A DNA stretch of 7,273 nucleotides from Flavobacteriales bacterium (GCA_947462695.1 CANHQC010000099.1:1-7273), one strand, 5' to 3'; positions 1-6,137 are shown, counted from the first letter of the stretch. Notes: generated by a model not told the origin, from the sequence alone. Made by a program: numbers and translations.

Positions 1-380
1 CCAATCAATGGAATTGGAATACTTTCTGGTTTTTTAAAACGAATACAACTTTTACCCATGTCGGGTTTCTTTCCTGTAACTGCAGTGTAAGTTTGAACAA
101 ACCAATCCAGTAATTCAGGTTTAGCATACATCCCCATGTGATAAAGTGCCATATGACTTTTTTGACTGGCAATACTGACAAATGGCAAAGGTAATTTCGG
201 GTCACAATGGTAACCAGCTGGATAAACCGTGTGAGGCAAGACATAGCCAATCATTCCATAACTCATCACAACGTCGAACTGTGGGTCGAGGTTCGATAAA
301 ATGGTATCATGTAATCGTTGAAACACCTCTTTTCTTTCAGGTGCAATTGAACGCAAGTATTCTTCGACTGCTGGGTTCAT
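1..380 (-). CDS. DUF1801 (YdhG-like) domain protein, 3' end cut by window edge
   Basis: The frame opens with ATG at 380-378 and stays open to the window edge, giving the first 126 residues. The N-terminus (MNPAVEEYLRSIAPERKEVF), the SYGM motif at residues 40-43, and the later stretch with FVSIASQKSHMALYHMG (67-83) match the small DUF1801/YdhG-like fold as I recall it. That family is about 110-150 residues, so only a short C-terminal tail should be missing. The biochemical role of the family is not established; it is a soluble cytoplasmic protein with no signal peptide or membrane segment. It starts 4 nt after the nth stop codon, with no Shine-Dalgarno sequence, so it is probably co-transcribed and perhaps translationally coupled with nth. 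The family call comes from remembered sequence pattern, not a search. Confidence 0.8.
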   Translation of the reverse strand, partial: MNPAVEEYLRSIAPERKEVFQRLHDTILSNLDPQFDVVMSYGMIGYVLPHTVYPAGYHCDPKLPLPFVSIASQKSHMALYHMGMYAKPELLDWFVQTYTAVTGKKPDMGKSCIRFKKPESIPIPLI

Positions 381-384
381 AGCA

Positions 385-1029
385 TTACGATAATTGATTT
401 ATTGCTTTTGTAGTTCCAATTTTCATGGTGATAAAATCAACCGCTTTTTTTGCTCCTCTCGCTGGCGAATACTCACGGCCATAAAAAATAATTTGAAGGT
501 GCAATTTGTTCCATTTCTCTTCAGGAAATAAGCGCTTGGCATCCTTTTCTGTTTGAACGACATCCTTTCCGGAAGTAAGTCCCCAACGCGTCATGAGTCG
601 ATGAATATGTGTGTCGACTGGAAAGGCAGGTACTCCAAATGCTTGGGCCATCACAACTGATGCCGTTTTATGACCAACCCCAGGAAGTGACTCTAAATAG
701 TCGAAATCGGCTGGAACCTCTCCATTACATTCAGCAACAAGTCTTTCAGATAGTGTAAATATAGCGTACGATTTTCTAGGCGATAGTCCGCAAGGTTTAA
801 TGATTTCCCTTATTTCTTCCACTGAAAGTAAGCGCATCTTTTCAGGAGTATTGGCTCGAGAAAAGAGCAAAGGCGTAATCTGATTTACACGGGCATCTGT
901 GCATTGTGCGGATAATAAAACAGCAATTAATAACGTGTATGAATCACTGTGGTCGAGAGGAACAGGCGTTTCAGGATAGAGTCGCTCTAACTCTTCAATA
1001 ACAAATGCTGCTTTTTCTTTTTTTGTCAT
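385..1029 (-). CDS. nth: Endonuclease III, Fe-S-cluster-less type
   Basis: This is a base-excision-repair DNA glycosylase/AP lyase of 214 residues (E. coli Nth has 211) that would remove oxidised pyrimidines and nick the abasic site. The helix-hairpin-helix motif LPGVGHKTA lies at 115-123 and holds the catalytic lysine K121. The catalytic aspartate is D139 in VDTHIHR. The N-terminal helical core includes LLSAQCTD at 38-45. In E. coli four C-terminal cysteines bind a [4Fe-4S] cluster. Here the corresponding segment (YGREYSPARGAKK, 183-195, to the end) has none; the only cysteines are C43, C80 and C101. The first ligand position appears to be S188. The protein should therefore fold without the cluster. 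The active site looks intact. The gene leads a probable two-gene operon with the DUF1801 gene and diverges from the 82-residue gene. Confidence 0.95.
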   Translation of the reverse strand: MTKKEKAAFVIEELERLYPETPVPLDHSDSYTLLIAVLLSAQCTDARVNQITPLLFSRANTPEKMRLLSVEEIREIIKPCGLSPRKSYAIFTLSERLVAECNGEVPADFDYLESLPGVGHKTASVVMAQAFGVPAFPVDTHIHRLMTRWGLTSGKDVVQTEKDAKRLFPEEKWNKLHLQIIFYGREYSPARGAKKAVDFITMKIGTTKAINQLS

Positions 1030-1044
1030 AGTTCAGGGCCAATA

Positions 1045-1052
1045 CGAAAGTA
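1045..1052 (-). promoter_or_regulatory. Possible -7 element for nth
   Basis: The minus strand reads TACTTTCG, one mismatch from the Bacteroidota -7 consensus TAnnTTTG. It ends 15 nt before the nth ATG. No clear TTG -33 element lies 17-23 nt upstream. It is the best candidate in the 72-bp divergent gap but weak. Confidence 0.3.
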
Positions 1053-1089
1053 CATATTTCAGCCGTAAACCATTTAGCTCGAAATTAAA

Positions 1090-1097
1090 TACCTTTG
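1090..1097 (+). promoter_or_regulatory. TAnnTTTG promoter of the 82-residue gene
   Basis: TACCTTTG is an exact match to the Bacteroidota -7 element. It ends 4 nt before the ATG at 1102, so transcription would start at about 1101-1102 and the mRNA would have essentially no leader. No TTG -33 element is visible at the usual spacing. Confidence 0.6.
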
Positions 1098-1101
1098 TTT
1101 T

Positions 1102-1350
1102 ATGAATAAAAATGACCTTCATTTTCCTCAATTCAGAAGGATGACTGGACGAGAGGTGTGGTATAAAATTCACTCATTAACAGCTTTTGATGAACTACTA
1201 CTGATAGGAAGTCGGTTGGTGAAATATACAATTACCGCTGAGCAATACCCTGAAAAATTGCGTATTTTAGATATGTTGTCTTGTCAAGAACCTTTCAAAG
1301 AAATTACAGCAATTGACTACAGTGAAATCGAAAAGCAATTGAATGTGTGA
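1102..1350 (+). CDS. Hypothetical 82-residue protein
   Basis: I do not recognise this gene by name. It encodes a small soluble protein with no signal peptide, no membrane helix and a single cysteine (C61). It has a basic, aromatic N-terminus (HFPQFRRMTGREVWYKIHS, 7-25), a middle with alternating hydrophobic residues (LLLIGSRLVKYTITAEQYP, 32-50) and an acidic C-terminal part. The pattern suggests a small alpha/beta or beta-sheet domain, and the general layout resembles small conserved hypothetical proteins I recall from Flavobacteriia; that resemblance is an impression only. The codon-level protein-like composition and an exact TAnnTTTG element just upstream support it as a real gene. It is divergent from nth and separated from the barrel operon by 63 nt containing a hairpin, so it is probably monocistronic. 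Confidence 0.75.
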   Translation: MNKNDLHFPQFRRMTGREVWYKIHSLTAFDELLLIGSRLVKYTITAEQYPEKLRILDMLSCQEPFKEITAIDYSEIEKQLNV

Positions 1351-1363
1351 ATTTATTATCAAC

Positions 1364-1389
1364 ATTTCAATTAACTGACAGTTAGAAAT
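1364..1389 (+). terminator. Hairpin between the 82-residue gene and the barrel operon
   Basis: ATTTC (1364-1368) pairs with GAAAT (1385-1389). Inside that, TAACTG (1372-1377) and CAGTTA (1379-1384) form a perfect odd palindrome around A1378, of which about 4 bp can pair as a hairpin; AAT (1369-1371) would be a bulge. A T-rich stretch follows (TTGTCCTTTTCTTT). It lies 13 nt after the stop codon, which fits a terminator. The palindrome also covers the position where the -33 element of the next promoter should be, so an operator is an alternative. Confidence 0.4.
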
Positions 1390-1401
1390 TGTCCTTTTCT
1401 T

Positions 1402-1409
1402 TACCTTTA
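1402..1409 (+). promoter_or_regulatory. Near-consensus -7 element of the barrel operon
   Basis: TACCTTTA matches TAnnTTTG in five of the six defined bases and ends 4 nt before the ATG at 1414. The spacing is identical to that in front of the gene at 1102. The predicted mRNA is leaderless or has one leader nucleotide. The -33 region is occupied by the 1372-1384 palindrome instead of TTG. Confidence 0.5.
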
Positions 1410-1413
1410 ACGC

Positions 1414-2226
1414 ATGCTAAAATTCCTTTTTGCACTGCTATTTATGCTTCCGATTCTTGCTTTTGCTCAAGCATGGAATCCAATTGGTGGTAAATCAGCC
1501 TCAATGGCCAACGCATCTGTTACCAATGTCGATGCATGGTCTTTCCATCACAATCCTGGTGCTGCAGGTGCATTGACAAAGCGTTCAATAGGACTTTTTT
1601 ATGAAAATCGCTTTTTATTGCAAGAACTGCAAACTCAAGGTATTGTCGTCAATCAACCGCTTAAAAAAGGCGTAATTTCCGTTGGTGCACAAGTGTATGG
1701 ATTTGAACTGTACCGTACCTATCGTGCGGGTATTGGTTATGCATTACCACTTTCAGATCGTTTTTACGCTGGCGTACAATTGAATTATTTAGGCGTTCAA
1801 CTAAGGGAGCCTTATGGCACAAAACACGGTGCTTCTGCCGAAATGGGATTGTATGCTAAACTCACTGATAACTGGACGTTAGGTGTAGCAGTGTTTAACA
1901 TTGGTCGCATGAAACTGGCAGATTTCCAAGATGATCGATTTACTACCTTAATGAGGCTTGGAACTGGGTATTCGTTTTCAGAACAAGTTACGGTTGTTGC
2001 AGAGGCAGAGAAAAACTTGGATTATCCAATAAGAGCAAAAATAGGCATTGATTACCAGCCAATTACTCCATTTTCTATTCGTGCAGGTGTTGCTACGGAA
2101 CCATTAGAATTAACTTTTGGATTTGGTTACAACTGGAAATGGTTACAAATAGATTTGGGAAGTGCATTTCAATACCAATTAGGTTGGTCGCCTCATTTTT
2201 CCATCACCTTTAGCGATCAAAAGTGA
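1414..2226 (+). CDS. Exported outer-membrane beta-barrel protein, PorV/PorQ-like
   Basis: A 270-residue protein with a clear Sec signal peptide: short basic start, hydrophobic core, and probable cleavage after LAFA (residue 18), leaving Gln19. The mature N-terminus has GGKSASMANASVTNVDAWSF (25-44) followed by HHNPGAAGAL (45-54). This resembles the Gly/Ala-rich segment and NPAG motif of PorV/PorQ/UPF0164-type barrels. The rest is a run of amphipathic beta strands with many Tyr, Phe and Gly residues, such as GIGYALPLSDRFYAGVQLNY (106-125), and no hydrophobic helices, as expected for an outer-membrane barrel. PorV-type proteins act in or beside type IX secretion, but a specific role cannot be assigned. 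The stop codon overlaps the GTG start of the next gene, so the two products are probably made together. Confidence 0.75.
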   Translation: MLKFLFALLFMLPILAFAQAWNPIGGKSASMANASVTNVDAWSFHHNPGAAGALTKRSIGLFYENRFLLQELQTQGIVVNQPLKKGVISVGAQVYGFELYRTYRAGIGYALPLSDRFYAGVQLNYLGVQLREPYGTKHGASAEMGLYAKLTDNWTLGVAVFNIGRMKLADFQDDRFTTLMRLGTGYSFSEQVTVVAEAEKNLDYPIRAKIGIDYQPITPFSIRAGVATEPLELTFGFGYNWKWLQIDLGSAFQYQLGWSPHFSITFSDQK

Positions 2227-4301
2227 TTCAACACTTCAGACATATCGCAGTTGTTGCGTTTATTTTTTGTTTCGTGCACGCAAATGCGCAAGAAAAGAAT
2301 GAAATTATACAGCAGCGAATTGAATTTATTTCAGAACAATTGCAGTCTGAGGATATTGACTTAACGAATGTAATTGAGCAATTAACCTATTACATAGATC
2401 ATCCGTTAAATTTGAATCAAGCGACTGTTGAGGAGTTGGAAGAATTGAATTTACTGACGCCTATTCAGGTAAGCGATTTGTTGTTACACAGAAAGCTTTT
2501 CGGGAAGTTGTTATCCGCCTACGAGTTACAAAGTTTGACGTATTGGGACATGCAAACCATCCAATTGGTTTTGCCTTTTATTCGAGTTGATGATAAATTA
2601 GATAACCTCCATATTTCTTGGAAAGAGGCGCTGGAACAGGGGGATTATGAGCTTTTTCTTCGCTACCAACGAACGCCAGAGGAACGATCAGCGTATTCTA
2701 ATGTTGCAGATTCAGTCTTGACGCAATCAAACAATTATTATGTGGGTAATCCTGATCGCTATTATACCCGTTTACGTTACACCTACCGCACAAATATCAG
2801 TATTGGAATGACCGCAGAAAAAGATCCAGGTGAAGGATTTTTTGATAACTACCAAAAACAAGGGTTCGACTTTTATTCTGCACACGCTTTCTTTAAAGGT
2901 GGAAAGTACCTAAAAGCAGTTGCCTTAGGTGATTTTCAAGTGCAAATCGGTCAGGGATTAAATTTATGGTCAGGCTATGCATTCGGAAAAACAGCAGATA
3001 TCTCTACAGTAAAGAAAAATGCTATCCCATTAAGACCATATACATCAGTAGATGAAAGCCGTTTTTTGCGTGGTGCAGGTGTCGATTTGGGATATAAAAA
3101 TTTCGGGTTGACATTATTTGGATCAATAAAGAAAGTAGATGCCAATGTACTTAGCGATTCCTTATACGATGACCTGGAATTTGTATCAACTATTAATCTC
3201 TCCGGTTTACATCGAACCATAAGCGAGATCAACAAAAAAGATGCATTGACAGAATATATTGGTGGGGGTCATTTGCGCTATCGATCAAGGAATCTACAAC
3301 TTGGATTAGCTGGAGTCTATCAAGGGTATGATAAAGAATTTAACAGATCTGTTCAACCGTATAATCAATTCGATTTTCGAGGAAAGTCGATGACATCGCT
3401 AAGCGCAGATTATTCATGGGCCATACGCAATTTCAACTTCTTTGGGGAGGTTGCACGTTCAAATTATTCAGCAACTTGGGCACATTTGCATGGTGTATTA
3501 TTTTCAATGGATCCAAGGGTTTCGTTTAGCTTGCTCTACCGAGATTATGATCGGGCATACCAAACCTTTTACAATACTGGGTTTTCAGAAGGAAGCAATA
3601 CACAAAATGAGCGCGGAGTGTATTTGGGTACGAAATTGAAAATAGCTAGTTCATGGACAATCAATGCCTATGTTGACGTGTTTTCATTTCCCTGGATGAA
3701 GTACCAAGTTGATGCACCTTCCGAAGGCTATGAATGGATGATCCAGCCGAGTTACAAACCAACTAAGAAATTGGAAATTTACGGACGAATCAGGCAACAG
3801 GTTCGCGAGAAAAACGCTCGAAACAATGATGATCCAGTGACGCCGATAGAAGATGTTGTGCAACGCAATTACCGCCTGAATATTTCATATGCCGTTTCGG
3901 AATGGGTAACCTTAAAATCCCGAATTGAATGGGTCACATTGGATCGAAAAAGTGTCGGAAAAGAAAAAGGAATGCTTATCACGCAAGATGTATTGTTTAA
4001 GCCGAAAAAATTCCCAATGGATGTTTCATTGCGCTATGCGCTCTTTGATACAGACAGTTACGATACTCGCTTGTACACGTTCGAAAACAATGCACTTTAT
4101 GTATTTGCCGTTCCGGCCTACTTTTACCAAGGAAGTCGAGCGTATGTTCTATTAAGGTATTCTTTCCTTAGACATGCGGATTTGTGGATTCGTTATGGCG
4201 TTTTTATATATTCCAATCGATCAAGCATTGGTTCCGGCCCCGAAGAAATTTCTGGTTCTCGAAAATCTGATATCACGGTTCAGTTAAGAATCAACCTATA
4301 G
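2223..4301 (+). CDS. Outer-membrane barrel protein with N-terminal helix-hairpin-helix region
   Basis: A 692-residue exported protein. The start is GTG at 2223, overlapping the upstream TGA in a GTGA junction. No later in-frame ATG would keep the signal peptide (hydrophobic 8-18, cleavage after ANA at 22, Gln23 next). Residues 24-58 look helical. Residues 60-121 (HPLNLNQATVEELEELNLL and then YELQSLTYWDMQTIQLVLPF) have the layout of tandem ComEA-type helix-hairpin-helix repeats, but the hairpin glycines of the usual LPGIG are replaced (LNLLTPIQV). DNA binding is therefore uncertain and protein contact is possible. From about residue 145 to the end come alternating strands rich in Tyr, Arg and Gly, ending in VQLRINL, typical of an outer-membrane barrel. 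The architecture is one I recall as recurrent in Bacteroidota, without known function. The 3' end lies 1 nt from the end of the convergent dnaX gene. Confidence 0.8.
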   Translation: MIQHFRHIAVVAFIFCFVHANAQEKNEIIQQRIEFISEQLQSEDIDLTNVIEQLTYYIDHPLNLNQATVEELEELNLLTPIQVSDLLLHRKLFGKLLSAYELQSLTYWDMQTIQLVLPFIRVDDKLDNLHISWKEALEQGDYELFLRYQRTPEERSAYSNVADSVLTQSNNYYVGNPDRYYTRLRYTYRTNISIGMTAEKDPGEGFFDNYQKQGFDFYSAHAFFKGGKYLKAVALGDFQVQIGQGLNLWSGYAFGKTADISTVKKNAIPLRPYTSVDESRFLRGAGVDLGYKNFGLTLFGSIKKVDANVLSDSLYDDLEFVSTINLSGLHRTISEINKKDALTEYIGGGHLRYRSRNLQLGLAGVYQGYDKEFNRSVQPYNQFDFRGKSMTSLSADYSWAIRNFNFFGEVARSNYSATWAHLHGVLFSMDPRVSFSLLYRDYDRAYQTFYNTGFSEGSNTQNERGVYLGTKLKIASSWTINAYVDVFSFPWMKYQVDAPSEGYEWMIQPSYKPTKKLEIYGRIRQQVREKNARNNDDPVTPIEDVVQRNYRLNISYAVSEWVTLKSRIEWVTLDRKSVGKEKGMLITQDVLFKPKKFPMDVSLRYALFDTDSYDTRLYTFENNALYVFAVPAYFYQGSRAYVLLRYSFLRHADLWIRYGVFIYSNRSSIGSGPEEISGSRKSDITVQLRINL

Positions 4302-4311
4302 GTTAGTATTC
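4288..4311. terminator. Palindrome spanning both convergent stop codons
   Basis: AACCTATAGGTT (4293-4304) is a perfect 12-bp palindrome that includes the TAG stop of the barrel gene (4299-4301) and most of the dnaX stop (4303-4305, minus strand). It can form a 4-bp stem with a TATA loop. GAAT (4288-4291) and ATTC (4308-4311) can extend it across a small internal loop. No long T-run follows on either strand, so a shared bidirectional terminator is plausible but weak. Confidence 0.3.
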
Positions 4312-4950
4312 GATATCTAGATTAAACGTATTCTTCAGTGTATGAAGATTTGGATTTTTTCGCGCTAACGCAGCAAATTTGTCTTTCCCCGAAAGAAACT
4401 TCACTTCTTTCTCTGGATTTTCGTTCAATCGTAATTTGATATCAATAAAGTAGTTATTCAATGCCTTTCGGAACTGACCGATCATTTCAGGTAAATTCGG
4501 AGTAATATAATCGATCTGAATTTGATTGTCTACTTCAAGAATGAACACTTCGTCATCGATAATAGGTTCACGCTTAATAAGTGCATTATAATAGGTTTCC
4601 AAGCCTTTTTCCTTCATTTCAAACGCATGCCTTCTCCACAGCATTTTAACGTCATCGAGTATAAAACTATTACGCGGTAAATCCTTTTGAATAGAACTAT
4701 TCGCTTGCAACTCCACTTCCTTCTTTTCCAGTATTTTTTTAATGGACAAGTGTGTCGTATTTAACGTGCCAACCGGTTTTTCGGCCACTTTTTCGATTGG
4801 AATAGATGGAATTGACTGGGACGGTACAGAAGGAACAAGCGGTTTATTCGCTGGTGTGACTTTGTCTCTTAAGGCTTGATTAGGAAAAGGAATCAATTCA
4901 ACGGGATCCGTCAGCCATTTTTTTTTTCGAGCTCTTGTTTTAAAGAACAC
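4303..4950 (-). CDS. dnaX: DnaX tau-specific C-terminal part, in the -1 frame
   Basis: This frame carries the tau-only portion of the clamp-loader subunit. Its useful part begins right after the A10 run, at TGG (W), and gives 204 residues to the stop. A proline-rich linker (PLVPSVPSQSIPSIPIEKV) is followed by a folded domain from about PRNSFILDDVKMLWRRH to the C-terminal NPNLHTLKNTFNLDIEY, which resembles the end of Bacteroidota DnaX proteins as I recall it. It overlaps frame 0 of dnaX by 40 nt (4911-4950). In that overlap the frame is open back to a GTG at 4950, but those residues are out-of-frame dnaX sequence. Read through a -1 shift at A10, the product is a 574-residue tau, close to usual Bacteroidota length. 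Independent translation from the internal GTG is possible but less likely. Confidence 0.85.
   Translation of the reverse strand: MFFKTRARKKKWLTDPVELIPFPNQALRDKVTPANKPLVPSVPSQSIPSIPIEKVAEKPVGTLNTTHLSIKKILEKKEVELQANSSIQKDLPRNSFILDDVKMLWRRHAFEMKEKGLETYYNALIKREPIIDDEVFILEVDNQIQIDYITPNLPEMIGQFRKALNNYFIDIKLRLNENPEKEVKFLSGKDKFAALARKNPNLHTLKNTFNLDIEY
4901..4911 (-). promoter_or_regulatory. Small hairpin 3' of the dnaX slippery run
   Basis: On the minus strand ACGG-ATC-CCGT forms a 4-bp stem with a 3-nt loop, extendable by two G-U pairs to 4899-4913. It begins 6 nt after A10, the spacing expected of a frameshift stimulator. The stem is short, so its role is uncertain, and it could be chance. Confidence 0.3.
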
Positions 4951-6026
4951 AATTGCATCACCGCCATTTCAACGAGTAAACGCTGATTTTTGGAAGACTT
5001 GTATTCTACATCCGTTTTACTTAAGACACCTAAGGCACGTAAAATAAGGTAATGATCAATGGCGTTTGCCTGATCAATGTAACGTTGTTGAACGGATTCT
5101 CCAACTTCTAAGAGCTGAGCCGTTCGAACATCTTTACAAACTAAAAGGTTTCGGTAATGGTTTGCAAGGCCAATAATAAAGTGATGTCCATCAAAGCCTT
5201 TTTCGTACACGTCATTTAACAGGAGTAGGCCTGAAGGTATATCGGCTTTTTCAGCTGTTTCGACTATTCTGAAGTAGTAATCGTAGTCGAGTATATTCAA
5301 GTTTTCAATGACTTGTTTATAAGTCAATGTTGTTCCTGAAAAGGTTACCAATTGGTCAAAAATGGATAATGCATCGCGAAGTGCTCCGTCCGCTTTTTGT
5401 GCAATGAGGTGCAATGCCTCACTGTCTGCGCTAATTCCCTCCTGTGTGGCAATGTATGCTAGGTGATCAGCAATGTCTTTAACTTTAATTCGACTAAAAT
5501 CAAAGATTTGACACCTGGATAGAATGGTTGGTATGATCTTGTGCTTTTCAGTTGTAGCTAAAATGAAAATGGCATGCTTAGGCGGTTCCTCCAATGTTTT
5601 CAAAAACGCATTGAACGCTTGTGGAGATAACATGTGTACCTCATCGATGATGTATATTTTGTACTGACCTAATTGCGGGGCAATGCGCACTTGATCGATC
5701 AACCTTCGAATATCATCAACGGAGTTGTTCGACGCAGCATCAAGCTCATATATATTTAATGAATTACCTGTATTGAAGGAAATACACGAATCGCAAGCGT
5801 CACAAGATTCAATGGCCTCTGTTCGATTGAAGCAATTGATGGTTTTTGCTAAAATTCGCGCGCTTGTCGTTTTACCAACACCTCTAGATCCACAAAAAAG
5901 AAATGCTTGGGCTAAGTGATCGGTTTTGATCGCATTTTTTAAGGTAGAAGTAATCGATTTCTGACCAACCACAGACGAAAACGTTTGCGGACGGTATTTG
6001 CGGGCAGAAACAACAAAATCACTCAT
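4911..6026 (-). CDS. dnaX: DNA polymerase III gamma subunit (dnaX frame 0)
   Basis: The ATPase of the replicative clamp loader, which opens the sliding clamp with delta and delta'. It has 371 residues. Visible motifs are Walker A GSRGVGKT (46-53), four zinc-binding cysteines C65, C75, C78 and C81, Walker B DEVH (128-131), LEEPP (145-149), the SRC arginine-finger motif (170-172) and sensor 2 around GALRDALSIFDQ (215-226). The collar domain runs to about residue 365. The start chosen is the ATG at 6026 (MSDFVVSARKYRPQTF). An upstream in-frame ATG at 6044 is rejected because a full promoter lies between the two. Frame 0 reads the A10 run as GAA AAA AAA AAT, then GGC TGA, so this product matches gamma domains I-III and lacks the tau domain, which continues in the -1 frame. 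Confidence 0.95.
   Translation of the reverse strand: MSDFVVSARKYRPQTFSSVVGQKSITSTLKNAIKTDHLAQAFLFCGSRGVGKTTSARILAKTINCFNRTEAIESCDACDSCISFNTGNSLNIYELDAASNNSVDDIRRLIDQVRIAPQLGQYKIYIIDEVHMLSPQAFNAFLKTLEEPPKHAIFILATTEKHKIIPTILSRCQIFDFSRIKVKDIADHLAYIATQEGISADSEALHLIAQKADGALRDALSIFDQLVTFSGTTLTYKQVIENLNILDYDYYFRIVETAEKADIPSGLLLLNDVYEKGFDGHHFIIGLANHYRNLLVCKDVRTAQLLEVGESVQQRYIDQANAIDHYLILRALGVLSKTDVEYKSSKNQRLLVEMAVMQLCSLKQELEKKNG
4918..4927 (-). other. dnaX: A10 slippery site for dnaX gamma/tau recoding
   Basis: Ten consecutive A residues on the coding strand follow CTCG. Frame 0 is GAA AAA AAA AAT GGC TGA, and the tau frame is AAA TGG CTG ACG. The A AAA AAA heptamer is in the correct phase for tandem -1 ribosomal slippage. 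One added A from RNA polymerase slippage has the same effect. Loss of one A leads to a stop within eight codons, so only the -1/+1A outcome gives a long product. E. coli uses A AAA AAG and Thermus uses an A-run in the same gene. A homopolymer sequencing error cannot be excluded. Confidence 0.75.
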
Positions 6027-6030
6027 AAGA

Positions 6031-6061
6031 CAAATGTACGGCATCCGAACAACTTCTCAAA
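6031..6061 (-). promoter_or_regulatory. dnaX promoter, complete -33/-7 pair
   Basis: On the minus strand TTTG (6061-6058), a 19-nt spacer and TACATTTG (6038-6031) match the Bacteroidota consensus exactly. The -7 element ends 4 nt before the ATG at 6026, so the mRNA would be leaderless or nearly so. This fixes the dnaX start. Confidence 0.75.
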
Positions 6062-6124
6062 CCAACTTTGACAATTGTTAAAAACTTATCCCGTTCTCAT
6101 TCAAAACACCGGAATCGAAAAGTC

Positions 6125-6132
6125 TAATTTTG
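6125..6132 (+). promoter_or_regulatory. TAnnTTTG promoter of the lipoprotein gene
   Basis: TAATTTTG matches the -7 consensus and ends 5 nt before the ATG at 6138. No TTG -33 element is seen at normal spacing. It supports the start at 6138 over the upstream in-frame TTG at 6075. Confidence 0.6.
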
Positions 6133-6137
6133 TTCAC

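Noticed and set aside
5..250. An 81-codon ATG-initiated frame on the minus strand at the left edge
   Set aside because: It overlaps the DUF1801 frame, which is open from 380 to the edge and gives a recognisable protein. The 81-residue product looks like random sequence.
2975..4155. Several 65-86 codon open frames inside the 692-residue barrel gene, on both strands
   Set aside because: They are shadows of a long, coherent coding frame, with no promoters and no protein-like composition.
4303..4950. An independent gene starting at GTG 4950
   Set aside because: The first 11 residues are dnaX coding sequence read out of frame, and no promoter or ribosome-binding signal is seen. The product is recognisable as the tau C-terminal domain, so recoding explains it better.
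6027..6044. Upstream in-frame ATG of dnaX adding six residues (MPYICL)
   Set aside because: The exact -7 promoter element lies between the two ATGs, so the transcript should begin after the upstream one. DnaX proteins normally start at the MSDF-type position.
6068..6073. TTGACA resembling a sigma-70 -35 box
   Set aside because: The Bacteroidota primary sigma factor uses TTG/TAnnTTTG, and there is no matching -10 element. It is 51 nt from the lipoprotein -7 element.
6075..6137. Extension of the lipoprotein gene to a TTG at 6075
   Set aside because: It would place 21 residues before the lipoprotein signal peptide and start upstream of the TAATTTTG promoter element.
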